Positions 32,400-43,900 of a DNA stretch of 64,000 nucleotides are shown piece after piece. Source of the DNA: Chondrosia reniformis (taxonomy: Eukaryota > Porifera > Demospongiae > Chondrillida > Chondrillidae); assembly GCA_947172415.1 (NCBI GenBank), contig OX359194.1, positions 5,704,001-5,768,000 on the forward strand, read 5' to 3'. Below the pieces are notes generated by a model. The model was given only the letters and a program-made list of their open reading frames with translations, did not search any database and had not been told where the DNA came from. The first letter of the stretch is position 1, and every line of letters starts with the position of its first letter. Position numbers and translations under genes: made by a program.

Positions 32400-35300
32400 T
32401 TAATTGTCTAGCAATCCTTCACTTTTATCCCTTTCTTCTGAAGCTCCCTGACTGAAAGGTGTTTCATCTTCATCAGAGTTATCAGATTCACTTTGTGCTC
32501 TAATTACTAAAGTCTGGATGTGCTTGAAGGGAAACTCTTCTATTTTATCATCTATTTTGACTGATTGTTTCTGTAGTGCCTTTAGAGCTATTTCTTGGTC
32601 ATGTTTTACTCTTTGTAATTCTTTGAATTTTATCCACCTCTCTTTGATGCAATTTGGTATAGGAAAATACATGTATCCATGATATACAGTGATGATCCCA
32701 AGTTGTATGATAGCAACTGATATTGAAAGAATGCTTGCTGCTTTAGATAGAGCGGGCATTGAGTTCAGGCTTACAAAGACACTTATCACTGTAAGATTCA
32801 AGAGGTAGAGAGTCTCATTGTTTTCAATCTTTGTAAACCATATCACTATATTTCTACATGTCTTTCTGAATCCTTTAGCACTGGCTGCATGAGGCCAGTG
32901 GCCAATAATCAACATTTTTCGAAAAGGCTTTACTGCATGTATTTCTACAAAAAAGTAACTCAAAATTACAATGAAAACAAGCAAAGCAAATGCTTGCATT
33001 GGTAGCGCAATCTGTAACATGAGGAAAGCCACTCTAATGAGTAGCCTGAATCCCAACCAGAAGCCGAGTGGCCAGCGGTAGGCTCCATGGAAGACATCAA
33101 GGAAGTGGCTGAACCATAAGCTTCTGATGCACATTCTTCTGAATAGGTCTCCGAGGAGAATGACAATGGTGATGGGAATGAGGTAGAGAAGAGACGCTAC
33201 CAGTGCTGTCAGTCCCAAGGACAGGTGCTTTCCCTCAAAATAGTGGAGTGTTGGTTGATAGAGCCAGCGAGGTGACGGGTATGGGGAATCATGTGTATAG
33301 ACATTTGTATATCTCAGAGCAGTTATGATAGCTCCAGTGAGACTAGTGTAAGTTAACAATATCAATGTAGCCAACACAGGTACAGCTCTTTTAGCCACAA
33401 ATTCTAACTTGAATATCTTGAAGTTAAACTTGTGTGCTCCAATGATGATGATAATCACAAGTGAGAAGAGATAAATTGGAAAGACAAATTGAAGCATGAC
33501 CTTTGCAAACTCATCCATTCCATCATAGAAACAATTTCCACTTGCACTTCCAAAATTGAGCATGGAAATGATGCTATAAAATGGCTCCCCAGCATGTTCC
33601 TGCAAAAAGTCATCGTAAAGATACATGATGTTTGTATAGAGACTGATTCCATTGATGATTCCTTGTACGATTGTCAAATTGAATAGGAAGAGAAGAGCAA
33701 TGAGTGACAGTCCGGCAATAGCATAGAAGAGAGTGATCAGGTACCAAGGTCCATGACACTTTGTGCACTCAAATCCTCTAAAAACAGAACTGTATCCATG
33801 TGGACACTCACTACAGAGGAAACCTTGACGGAGGTTTGTACAAAAGTGTTGATTTGATGAGTTTAATGCCTTTAAAGTGGTTCCAATTTCCATTAAGTTC
33901 TCGTTGCAGAAAAATGGAGGACAGAAATCTGAGAATATGAGTTGTTTATGTTGTAATCCTAACCAATAAGATTGTCTGCTTTGCTTAAAGGCCGCTATTT
34001 CTGTAATGTTGCCAACAGAACAGGAAAATCCCTTCAATTTTAATACATTGTTACAGATACATTGAGAGCCTTGCATTTGTTCAATTGTTACAAGCTCTAA
34101 TCCAAGTGGACACTCAGGAAGGGTTACAATACTGACTTTGTGTTCAAGATCATTTACACTGGTAAAAGTAGGAAAATTATAGCTTATTGTAACTTTCTTG
34201 GAAGCAAAAACAGACTTGAAAAATACTCTTTTACATTCTTTGCCTAAAAATACACTTTGTGTGTCCTGCTCTACTGACTCAGTAATTTGAACTGTTTCAT
34301 TGATGATAACCTTTTTGAAGTCACCCATTAATGCAGCCCTAATAGAAACCCTTTGTCCAGGAAAGATGGTATAGTTAGTATAATGACTACAGTCCCAAAG
34401 AGGTTTCTTGTTCGGGTCGATTTCATTGCAGATGCATATAAAGTAGGGAGGTGAGGCTATGTCGTGTTCTTGCCACTCATCAGCATATCCTGTTACTTCG
34501 AATTCTGTATGAATGAACCTCCTGTGGTCTGTTATATTCATTGTGATAAGTCCATTGGTAGTTTCCATTGTGCAATTATCTAAATGTCCATTATATATTT
34601 GATATGCTTCAAAAGGTAGATATAACCCTGTTGTGAAAATGGATGCTCCGTTTTCAGCAATATCTTTCTCACTCACAAGTTTACCATTTTCACTAATGAT
34701 TTGATAGAAGCAAAGTCCATCACATCCAATATGGTTCATGATACAATTTGAATACTCGTTATACCAAACATTACTGGCGCCTTTGAAACCATTTGGAATA
34801 ATAAAAACATTTCCCCCTTCATTTGTAAACTCCTTAGACATTTGCAAACTTGATGAATCATCTAGTAAAAGCCTTGAATTGTAATTCATTTCAATGCCAA
34901 TGTATTTGGTTTTAAATCCATTTAACTTGCTATCACTGGTACGGCTAATTATGTCGTTAATATTGTGAAAATGGAGTATGCTATTGCTCAATGAAAGTGT
35001 TATTCCTGTAGAACTCTTGATTACAACAGAATCAAATAATGCATAATATTCTCGGAAGTTTTCAAGAAGAATAGCATTAATATAATGGTCTAATTTCAAG
35101 GTACACTTCCTGAATACCAGAATAGGGTATTTAATTGATTCAGTTCTGTTTATTGGTACTTCATCTTTAGCATAAATATACTGAAGTCTTATATAGAAAA
35201 TATCTGTCCAATCATAACCATTTCTATTGACTACTGTAGTGTTTTGCAGTAATATAGCACTTTTTGGCACTTTGTATGTATCATCCAAAGGGTTGTAAGG

Positions 35301-36251
35301 TGTCTTTGATGTGAAAAAGTACCTGTAAGTTATTGAGATGGGTGAATTAATGATACTGCTGTCAATTGATATCAAACTAAAACTACTTCTCTGGTATACC
35401 AGACAATTTATAATAAATTCGACAGGCCATACATATGATGATCGAAAATGAGGACGATGGTATGCAGTGGTAAAGAAGCCTGTATTGTTAAATATCAATT
35501 TAAAATCTCCCACTTGTCCAATTAAGTTTACATGTAGCAAACCTTCGTTTCCAATGAAATCACATTTTTCAAAGATTACATGAGTAGTATAGTTTTTTGG
35601 TGATATACTAGTATGTCTTATGTGGAAGCCTTTTATGCTAGAAAATTCGGAGCCAGTTATTAATAGCTGAGATTTGACTGGGATGTTAGATATAAACTGT
35701 ATAATAACAAGAAACAGACCAGATATTTTGGAATTATTTATAAAACTGCTTCCTGTCAAATCACGAATTTTGAAGTCAGTTTGAAAGACAGTTTGCCATA
35801 TAATACCCACCATATTCATACTGTCTGTGTTCACCACATTAAGTACAGCATTTTCTGCTAATATAGAGATGCCCAAACTTTGAAGGGTTACGTCTCTACA
35901 GTTTTCAATCAGCAGAGGTCGTCTGCTTTTCACAAAGTACAATGAAGTCTCCTTAATAGTATCACCTCTCCAAGTTACATTTTGAGAATTGATTATTGCA
36001 ATAGTTATATTACTTGTTTCAATGAAATGCCTACCTTTCAGAAAGATCCATGTAGCATTAGATGTTGAGAAGATACTGGTATTCTGTTGGTAGTACTCAT
36101 CAACTGTGTAACATGGTGTACTGTCCTGACAGCTCTCCTGCTGACAATTTGGAGTTACCCAGAAGGTATGTGTCTGGTGTTCCCCAATGCTGAAACATTT
36201 AAAAGTTACTGTCAACAATAACACCTCCAGTGTTATTCTTAGCTGACACAT
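32400..36251 (-). CDS. Orphan multi-pass membrane protein with beta-helix-like ectodomain, copy 2
   Basis: Intronless 1,283-codon paralogue of the gene at 10513-14358, with the same plan: signal peptide (EVLLLTVTFKCFSIG), glycosylation-rich beta-helix-like ectodomain, Cys-rich neck (CSECPHGYSSVFRGFECTKC), seven or eight membrane spans and an acidic tail ending EGLLDN. The membrane half differs from copy 1 at only a few residues by eye. Changes concentrate in the signal peptide and around residues 100-520, for example NDIISRTSDSKLNGFKTKY against YIGNKESNPNLYSWVKEKY in copy 1, and an added FE before VTGYADE. The 3' flank (32161-32399) is shared with copy 1; the 5' flank is not. The intact frame in both copies argues that both are functional. 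Confidence 0.9.
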   Translation of the reverse strand: MCQLRITLEVLLLTVTFKCFSIGEHQTHTFWVTPNCQQESCQDSTPCYTVDEYYQQNTSIFSTSNATWIFLKGRHFIETSNITIAIINSQNVTWRGDTIKETSLYFVKSRRPLLIENCRDVTLQSLGISILAENAVLNVVNTDSMNMVGIIWQTVFQTDFKIRDLTGSSFINNSKISGLFLVIIQFISNIPVKSQLLITGSEFSSIKGFHIRHTSISPKNYTTHVIFEKCDFIGNEGLLHVNLIGQVGDFKLIFNNTGFFTTAYHRPHFRSSYVWPVEFIINCLVYQRSSFSLISIDSSIINSPISITYRYFFTSKTPYNPLDDTYKVPKSAILLQNTTVVNRNGYDWTDIFYIRLQYIYAKDEVPINRTESIKYPILVFRKCTLKLDHYINAILLENFREYYALFDSVVIKSSTGITLSLSNSILHFHNINDIISRTSDSKLNGFKTKYIGIEMNYNSRLLLDDSSSLQMSKEFTNEGGNVFIIPNGFKGASNVWYNEYSNCIMNHIGCDGLCFYQIISENGKLVSEKDIAENGASIFTTGLYLPFEAYQIYNGHLDNCTMETTNGLITMNITDHRRFIHTEFEVTGYADEWQEHDIASPPYFICICNEIDPNKKPLWDCSHYTNYTIFPGQRVSIRAALMGDFKKVIINETVQITESVEQDTQSVFLGKECKRVFFKSVFASKKVTISYNFPTFTSVNDLEHKVSIVTLPECPLGLELVTIEQMQGSQCICNNVLKLKGFSCSVGNITEIAAFKQSRQSYWLGLQHKQLIFSDFCPPFFCNENLMEIGTTLKALNSSNQHFCTNLRQGFLCSECPHGYSSVFRGFECTKCHGPWYLITLFYAIAGLSLIALLFLFNLTIVQGIINGISLYTNIMYLYDDFLQEHAGEPFYSIISMLNFGSASGNCFYDGMDEFAKVMLQFVFPIYLFSLVIIIIIGAHKFNFKIFKLEFVAKRAVPVLATLILLTYTSLTGAIITALRYTNVYTHDSPYPSPRWLYQPTLHYFEGKHLSLGLTALVASLLYLIPITIVILLGDLFRRMCIRSLWFSHFLDVFHGAYRWPLGFWLGFRLLIRVAFLMLQIALPMQAFALLVFIVILSYFFVEIHAVKPFRKMLIIGHWPHAASAKGFRKTCRNIVIWFTKIENNETLYLLNLTVISVFVSLNSMPALSKAASILSISVAIIQLGIITVYHGYMYFPIPNCIKERWIKFKELQRVKHDQEIALKALQKQSVKIDDKIEEFPFKHIQTLVIRAQSESDNSDEDETPFSQGASEERDKSEGLLDN

Positions 36252-36263
36252 TTCTCCCTCTTA

Positions 36264-36293
36264 GTGCATATCAATGCTATGTAGCATTGATAT
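36264..36293. repeat. Short palindrome upstream of receptor copy 2
   Basis: catatcaatgcta / tagcattgatatg is a near-perfect inverted repeat about 20 bp upstream of the receptor start codon on the minus strand. It could be an operator-like site or an mRNA-leader hairpin. Confidence 0.7.
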
Positions 36294-36321
36294 GTGACAG
36301 TTATATATATATATACGCGTC

Positions 36322-36741
36322 TCAGTATTTCCTAATCTCTGACGTCATCACTTCCGAGCCCTGATATAAACAAAAAGATGGCCGCCTTTCCTCTAACGGA
36401 TGGAATCCTTGCGGTGTTCTTCTCGGGTCAGGTCTTTCGTATACCCCATTATGACATTCCCCATGCGGCGCCCTGTAACAGGCCTTCGTTAGGTTCAATC
36501 GTACGCAAGCTGCAGGAGAACAATAGAGCGATCTGACAGAACCAGCATCTGTGCCTATAGAATTATCTACCAACCACAAGTTTTTAAATTGTTTAAATGC
36601 CTCTGATACTTGCTCAGTCATATTGCTATAAATGCAATCCACAGAAACAAGAGTATTAAAAACTAGTGCAACAAGAAGTATGCATGGACTGTTAATACCA
36701 GTAGTATGGAGTTGTGGATACTTTTCATGCCGTGCAGACAT
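36322..36741 (-). CDS. Uncertain 139-codon ORF with one hydrophobic segment
   Basis: Open from an ATG at 36741. It has a hydrophobic stretch at about residues 16-36 (SPCILLVALVFNTLVSVDCI), one N-x-S/T site soon after (SNMTEQ) and several cysteines. Its 3' half overlaps a CpG-rich patch that also reads open on the plus strand (36378-36536, MAAFPLTDGILAVFFSGQ, start context AAGATGGCCGCC). Only one strand, or neither, may be coding. No family recognised. The ORF sits just upstream of receptor copy 2 on the same strand and could also be leader sequence. Confidence 0.3.
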   Translation of the reverse strand: MSARHEKYPQLHTTGINSPCILLVALVFNTLVSVDCIYSNMTEQVSEAFKQFKNLWLVDNSIGTDAGSVRSLYCSPAACVRLNLTKACYRAPHGECHNGVYERPDPRRTPQGFHPLEERRPSFCLYQGSEVMTSEIRKY

Positions 36742-37984
36742 TTTTTGAGTCTAAAGACCAGAATGATGTACATATATATATGTGAGATATGAAGTTTATT
36801 GAGCAACAGCAACATTAAATCTTTGGAATAGAATTAACTTCATATCTCATCATGATCGTGACAAATAAGCCCTATCACTTCGTATATATACGTACATACA
36901 TGGAGAAATTTGTAACAGCTAAATTACATGGTATATGTATGTATGTGAATCCACATTAAACATAACATTAATTATAATGCAAGTATATCAGTCTCAATTG
37001 CAAGTTGCAGTATATAGTATATACACAAACAGACAATAGGGATTGTCTGACTAGATTTTATTTCAATTTGTTCATTATTGTTCTCCTTATTGTCATTTGT
37101 AGAATAACAATTTTCTCTTTATATATAATATGAATAGACCTCAAAATATATATATATTTAATATCTTCATTCTGTTTCATTTAAATACAAACTAAAAACA
37201 CAAAAAAGCAGAGCACTCATATTACATATATACAGTGCAAGTTACAATATAATAAGGTAATCGAATATAAGTTATATATGTATGTATATTATGTACAATA
37301 GAAACCATTATAGTGTTGCATGATCTCTTTAATTAGCTCGAGATCTACAATATTAATACGTAGATGTTGATCAGTGGTAGCAGTGCATGATGTATGACTA
37401 TATATATATCAACAATAATACTTGTACATGTATTATTTGGACCTATTATATAGTGTGCACGATGATTGAAATCAGTCCAGATCCCTAAATTTTGTTGCAC
37501 AATAACAACGTCCCTAGCTGCACGTGAAAGAGACTATATATATTATTACAAAAAAAGAAGTTAGAACAGTATACCTTTGCTGCAGAAAAACATGATGCTA
37601 ATCTATACTTTCCTTATTCCTTATATTTTCTAAAAATATGCATATGACTATTCTACTCTGAAGGAGCAACAAAAATTTCTTACCACGGCTGGTTGTAGGG
37701 ATATTGAACGTCTGTAGATTTACTTGTGGCAATTTGGCTGGTTGTGTTCGTGTGATACCACTTCCTTGCATTTTCTGCATGCATGCATGTAAGTGTTAAA
37801 GATGTCACAATTCACTTTCTAACGTTACTTGATGTAGGTCTTATTTACATGACACACACTAAATAAGATTACATAATATAATAAATTTTACAAGCAGAAA
37901 GTAAAGGTACATGTACGTTTATCATTGGTCAGGAGACTTGTATATCAACAAGAATTCAATGACCTTCAAATATATTAACAAAAA
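36742..37984. other. Intergenic region downstream of FCHO
   Basis: AT-rich, with short TATA-type runs. A frame at 37598-37780 (minus, MQKMQGSGITRTQPAK) starts near an AG acceptor-like site and may be a 3' UTR or stray exon; I cannot support it as a gene. Confidence 0.4.
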
Positions 37985-40900
37985 TTATTTCTGCAGAGTC
38001 TCAGCTTCATATCGCCCACTTGACAACCTCTCCTTCTTGAGCGAAATCCTATAAGCAGGAGTCTTTAAATTCACTTGCAAATTAGTCAGATTGGAGCCAT
38101 CACATACAAACTGGACTTGGCTATTCTGAAATAACAGTGACCCAGTGCCCAAATGGTCCAATGAGGCTTCAAATAAACCTAATAAGGATGAAGGAGCTAA
38201 CACATATGGCACACAAATATTTGGGTCACTCCTCTTAAAAGTTCGTAATTAGGGGACAAAATAGTGTACAGAAAATAAGACCCCTAGATTTAGCACAGAG
38301 AGCCAAGAATCCAGAAAAAGACAAAGATTCTCAAGGGTCATTGCATGATAAAGGGTGAACAATGTGCTACACTAGATGATCATTGTGGTATTGAATTAAA
38401 ATGCACTTCACTTGCCTGAATCTCCAGGCTTTATTAAGGGAACCCTCCAAGTGACCCTCTTCTTGTCACCAGACCTACCACAGCAGGAAAAGACATTCAA
38501 TAAAACCATAGTACAACTGCCTTTAGTTTATCGGTGTTATACATGATACTTGAGGAGATCATATGTATATATGTAGAGGTTAACCCTATTTTCTGAGTTG
38601 ACCAACAACATGACATAGGTAGAAGGATTGAATGTATACTATATACTATACACAAACTGAGTACTGTAACACCTCTGGCAATGTATGCCAAGAGTTAAGA
38701 AACTACTTATGTATACAATGCAGGATCCAACTAAAACATACTACGTATGTACATACTGTATATAATACAGAGCAGATTTTATTTCCATTCTATTGAGTCT
38801 ATATAAAATTACACCTAAAATTCATTACACTGCTAAGTACACAAAATGAACTTATCCTTTCAAAAGATACATAAAATAACATAAAACACTTACCAAACGC
38901 CAGAAGAGCTTGCTTCCACATTTCCAACATCTCCTTCTACAGGTAGGAATATGTTGACTCCTTGCAAAGGAGTAGCACCATTTAGACTATACTTCACAGT
39001 GGCCTTAAACTTGGGCTCTTCAATTTTGTAAATGCTAGAGAGTTGCAGCGGGAGGTCTTTGGCAGGACAAGGTACCTGGTATAATGGTAAATAATAAAAT
39101 ACTAAATGTCAAAAAGTTAACCATTCATTAATACAGTGGACCTTTGCATATCTGGACCTCAAATATTCATATTATTTAATTAATCACTGACTCACTTCAT
39201 ATCTCAGAACTAAAAGGTTATAAAATGGAGCACTTGGACTCTCTCCTGCCTTTTGTGATAAGTTAAGAAACAGCTTTTCCATGTCAAATTTAAAAAGAGC
39301 TTCATCTACTTCTGGCTCTCTATAGTAACAAGTAAATTGAGTTAAAACCTCTGGACACCATGTCTGCATGCATGAAAGGCTAAAGCTTCAAAGTAAACCA
39401 CAAACTACCCTTGTGTACAAGTTACAAGACCCAGTAGCCATATATATGTGTGAATGCGTCAATCTTTATGGTCTCAGCTCCCTTGATAAGGTACATCACA
39501 CCTACGTACTGTGGTAGTGACTAAGACCCTTTAAAAGGCTCATTTTGGAATTAATGTAATATGTGGGACCTACAAAGTCTACCGGGTGCATAATGTTATT
39601 GATATGCCAAGTAATCTGTTTATTATCTGTAAGCTATTGGTCTATGCATACATGAGACTATCTCAGTCTCAATGTAAAGCTTATTAATATCAAGATTAGT
39701 ACATTTTAGGGTTGCTACACTATACAGTGCAGTGACAAAAACAAATATTAAGACTTGACTGTATTTATCCTAGGAGTCAGAACATTTTCTGTATATTACT
39801 TTTAGTACTGTACCTACGTAGGTGTATATAAGTAGAATGAAAGATCAAAGAAGCAATGTACATACAAACCAGCAGATGCATGAACCTGGACCAAGGCATG
39901 TCACTTGACCCCATCTGGAATGACATTATACCTCCAATTAACACTAACAATTGATTTTTTCATTTGACAAGATTTTGTTATTCTACTTTAATTATTTTAT
40001 CTTATTCAATTTTTCAACTCCTGTCACCTTTCCTCTATTTAAACCAACTCTGTAATCCTATTCCTCATTACTGCTGATGAAGACCTACGGGTCGAAACGT
40101 TCAATCTAGCTCAATTTTGTTGCTGATAGCTCCAATAAACTTATCTTTCAAGTAGAATGTATATGTACATACAGTCTATAAATCTTACATTACAAACATC
40201 AGGAATGTGAAAATAAATATAAGCCAATAACATTAACCAACTTTCAAATCAGTGACACAACACGTCATTAATGGTTGAACTAAATGACACTACCTTACTG
40301 TAAGAGTTACACATAATATACGTAAAAGCTAAAGTTACGTACTGATTGATAAAGTAATATACCTAATTCAAAACTTCCTCCTGTCCATAAAGTAATATAC
40401 GTACATATATGCACACATGCATGCACCCACACTTGCATATATACAGAGATAAGTACACTGATTTACCGAATGACAAACTGTGTGTTATGAAGAATATTGC
40501 ATAATCTCTCAGTTCCACTTAGAGTAAACTTCAGTTCATCATGAATTAGCAGCTGACCAATGCAGGAAGCAGGGAAAGACATGGCTAATTCACCAGTTAC
40601 CTTAACTGGGGATCTATGTATATGAAAGAAATCCAGGAGGTTCAGAAAACATCACAAAACTCAATAATAATGTTACACAACTCTACGTTATAAAATACTT
40701 ACTCAGAAAGAATTTTGGGCTTAAAAATTACATTTGCTGTTTCAAAGAATGCCACTGCTATAGGGACTACACTGGAAGGATCTGCTTGTGATGCGGATTT
40801 GTTGGCTTGCTGCACTGACAGATTAGAGTTTGGAGGTGTACTGGATCCGGACACAACACCTTGGTCAGAGATGGCTGACAGAGAGGACGTGGAACCAATA

Positions 40901-43900
40901 CTGTTGTAGGAAGTATCTCTGGGAAACTGTTGTACAAGAAACACAGACATACGTACACAATATAAACGTATACAAACGTACATACATATACATAAGCATA
41001 ATACATATACCTAATAATACAATAATATACGTAATATACATAATACATATTAAAAGATGTATTTTACTAAAGTTCGTAAACCATAAATTTAAATATAACA
41101 ATTTTTCCACAATTTATTTATAAGAAGCAATACAGTTTTACTACACACATAACATACAATACAAATAGAAAACCTACGTATATATACATTGTCCAATAAA
41201 TTTAAGCCTTACACATCCTACTATTTCATAATGTGGGAAGATGCAGTACATAGTTCAATGAACTACAGACGAGTCACTCTTTGAAGAGAGGGACTTACAT
41301 TGGGTGATTCAATACCAGACTGAGGCCCTTGTCTTTTCCGGTTCATCAAGTCTGAGTCATTCAGAGCACTGGCCAACAAAGATGGAGTCAGAGAGGTACT
41401 GTGCGGCTGACCTAACAAGGTTTTCTGGGAAATTAAAGGACTACTTGTGCCACTAGTATTAGGAGAGTTTCCACTTCTTTGACGACTACGTCTCCCAGTT
41501 TGTGGGGGTGGACGAAGTAATCCAGTCCCCCCAGGATTACCAGATGACTTTTGCTGTAGATCCAATGAAAAGTCAGTCTCAAAGCCTGTAGATTTGAGAG
41601 GCTGAGGAGAATCTGAAACATTTCTTTCCATTCTTGAGGTATGATCCAGTGATGATTCAAAGTCATTGGTTGCACTGGCCATACTCCTGTTGGGCAGCGT
41701 GGCCGAGCTTCTTCTGGGTGCAGGTATAGGCTTGAACAACTTCACAGGATCTGGTCCATCAACTAAACCATATAGCACATACATGTATAATACAGCATGC
41801 ACATTCAATAGTCAGAAATATATAAGCATAATAATTGAGACATGTAGGCACTAGACATAGCAAAAAAGGAAAATACTAATTAAGAAAGCTTATAGGATAA
41901 ACACCACTTCATCCTTTAAAGAATGTTTGCAGACTTAAATGTGTATCTCTAAAGTGTACTCTCTAGGAATCAATCAAATGCATATCAAAATTATTAGAGA
42001 TTATCATGCTTACGTGTACATACTTAAATAAGTAAATATACGTACATACGTACGTATATAATATAACATTTCCAAGAAAACCGATGTAAGGCTTGATAAC
42101 ATAAAGACAGGTACACTAAAAATGGATTCCACTTTAATATAGTACCTTTATCTCCTGTAGAATCCTTTGAAAGATTGTTGAATCCTTTAGCACTGCCTGC
42201 TGTGGAATTGGGTTTTGTCGTGATAGGCTTGATAGGAGAAGGTAACTCTTGAGGGATTGCAGCTGTTGATGGTTGTGATCCATTAGCTGATGGAGTACTG
42301 ATATTACTGGAAACATCAAAGTTTATATCAAACAAATCAGAAGATGTCGAAGATGGAATTGGCTTTGCTTTAGAGCTGTACATAGGTATAAAACAACATA
42401 CGTAGGTACATACAGTATGTACAGTATGTACAGTAAGTATGCAACTTGTAAACAATTAAGGAACCTCAGTGTGAGTTTATCACAATTTATTGGTTTGACA
42501 ACGTTAAAAAATTCTTATTCCATTCTAATTTAGTTGTTCAGTACAAACAAGTACATATACGTACGTATGTATATATATGGAAGAGACTTAATTTACAAGT
42601 AAAGGGAGCTGCATACATAATAGATACATTATATGTTGTACTACGTATATTGAGTTTACAAAGGTGGAAAGGGTAGATCTCCCTTGAAAACATAGACTCC
42701 TCGGTTTAAAAGGTGCATTGATGAGTGACATTGAAAAAGTGAACAAAAGATAGCTTTCCATAAGCAGTGAGACGGTAACACAGTGGAATCTATCTAGCTT
42801 GTCGGCTTGTATATATAGCATGACTTACCTTTCTTCGCTAATTGAACTTGCTTTACTTGGAAAATTGGGAAGAACTTCTACAAAAGGAATGACAAAATTC
42901 TTCTCTAAAATTTAGGATTTCCATTGCTTAGGCAAAAGGAGAGTGATAGGAGTGTAAATTATAGAGAGGAGAAGTGGAAATAGGGGACAGTCACGTCCCA
43001 CAGGATCATATTTTGCTATGTCTGTGTTTGAACATCAGACTTACTGTTGAGAGGGCTCATGCCAGCAATCTTAACCCCTGGACTCGGTCCTGTTAGCTTA
43101 ATGGACTTTAGCTCATCAGCAGTAGCAGTTTGTAACAGAGACTTTTCCTTAATGGTCACATTGATTTGATTCTTAGGCATATCTGTAAATTACACACACA
43201 TAATACACATTAAAGAATCAGAAGAGACAGCCCTACATGTGCATATTTAAGGTAATCAAAGCACTAACCAGAGTAACCTACTGTAAATTAGTAAAAGCAG
43301 TTTTATTTGAACATATTAACGTATACGTATGTACGTATATCCTTAATCTAGGCAAGTCTCAAATCTAGCCCCTATCCTCCGCACTTGTCACTATTGCACT
43401 ATTGCTTAGGACATCCTATCCGATTGCACAATAGTGACAAGTGCAGAGGATAGTGGCTAGATTCGAGACTAAATCTAGGCTGACCTTCATCACTGTCACT
43501 ATCACTTGAATTTCCCTTGCTCTCCTCAAAGCCCGTAATCTTGTCAGCATCAGCAGGTCTAATGCTGTATCCCTCTTCATCCACCTCAGATGGCTTGCTG
43601 TCAGGCGGAGTGGGAGACACAGCAGCATTGATAGGATCACCTCGATGACGCTGCTTGGTCGTGCGATTGAAAAATTTTATAGTACTTTTTTTAGAGACTG
43701 CAAAGTAAGGAGAACATTAACATAACTACGTACGTATCCACATTTCCATGTCTGGAAAAATGGATGTTCAAGAATTACAGTAATTAAATATATGAGGGAC
43801 AGAGTTATATATGTAAGTAGAGGGAAGACATCCATGAGTTCAACTAAGATTGAAGTGGATAAACAATATTGACTAGCAATAATATTTACTATAAATATAA

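Noticed and set aside
41433-41675. Alternative frames within the FCHO linker exon
   Set aside because: Shadows of the Ser/Pro-rich exon at about 41301-41761.
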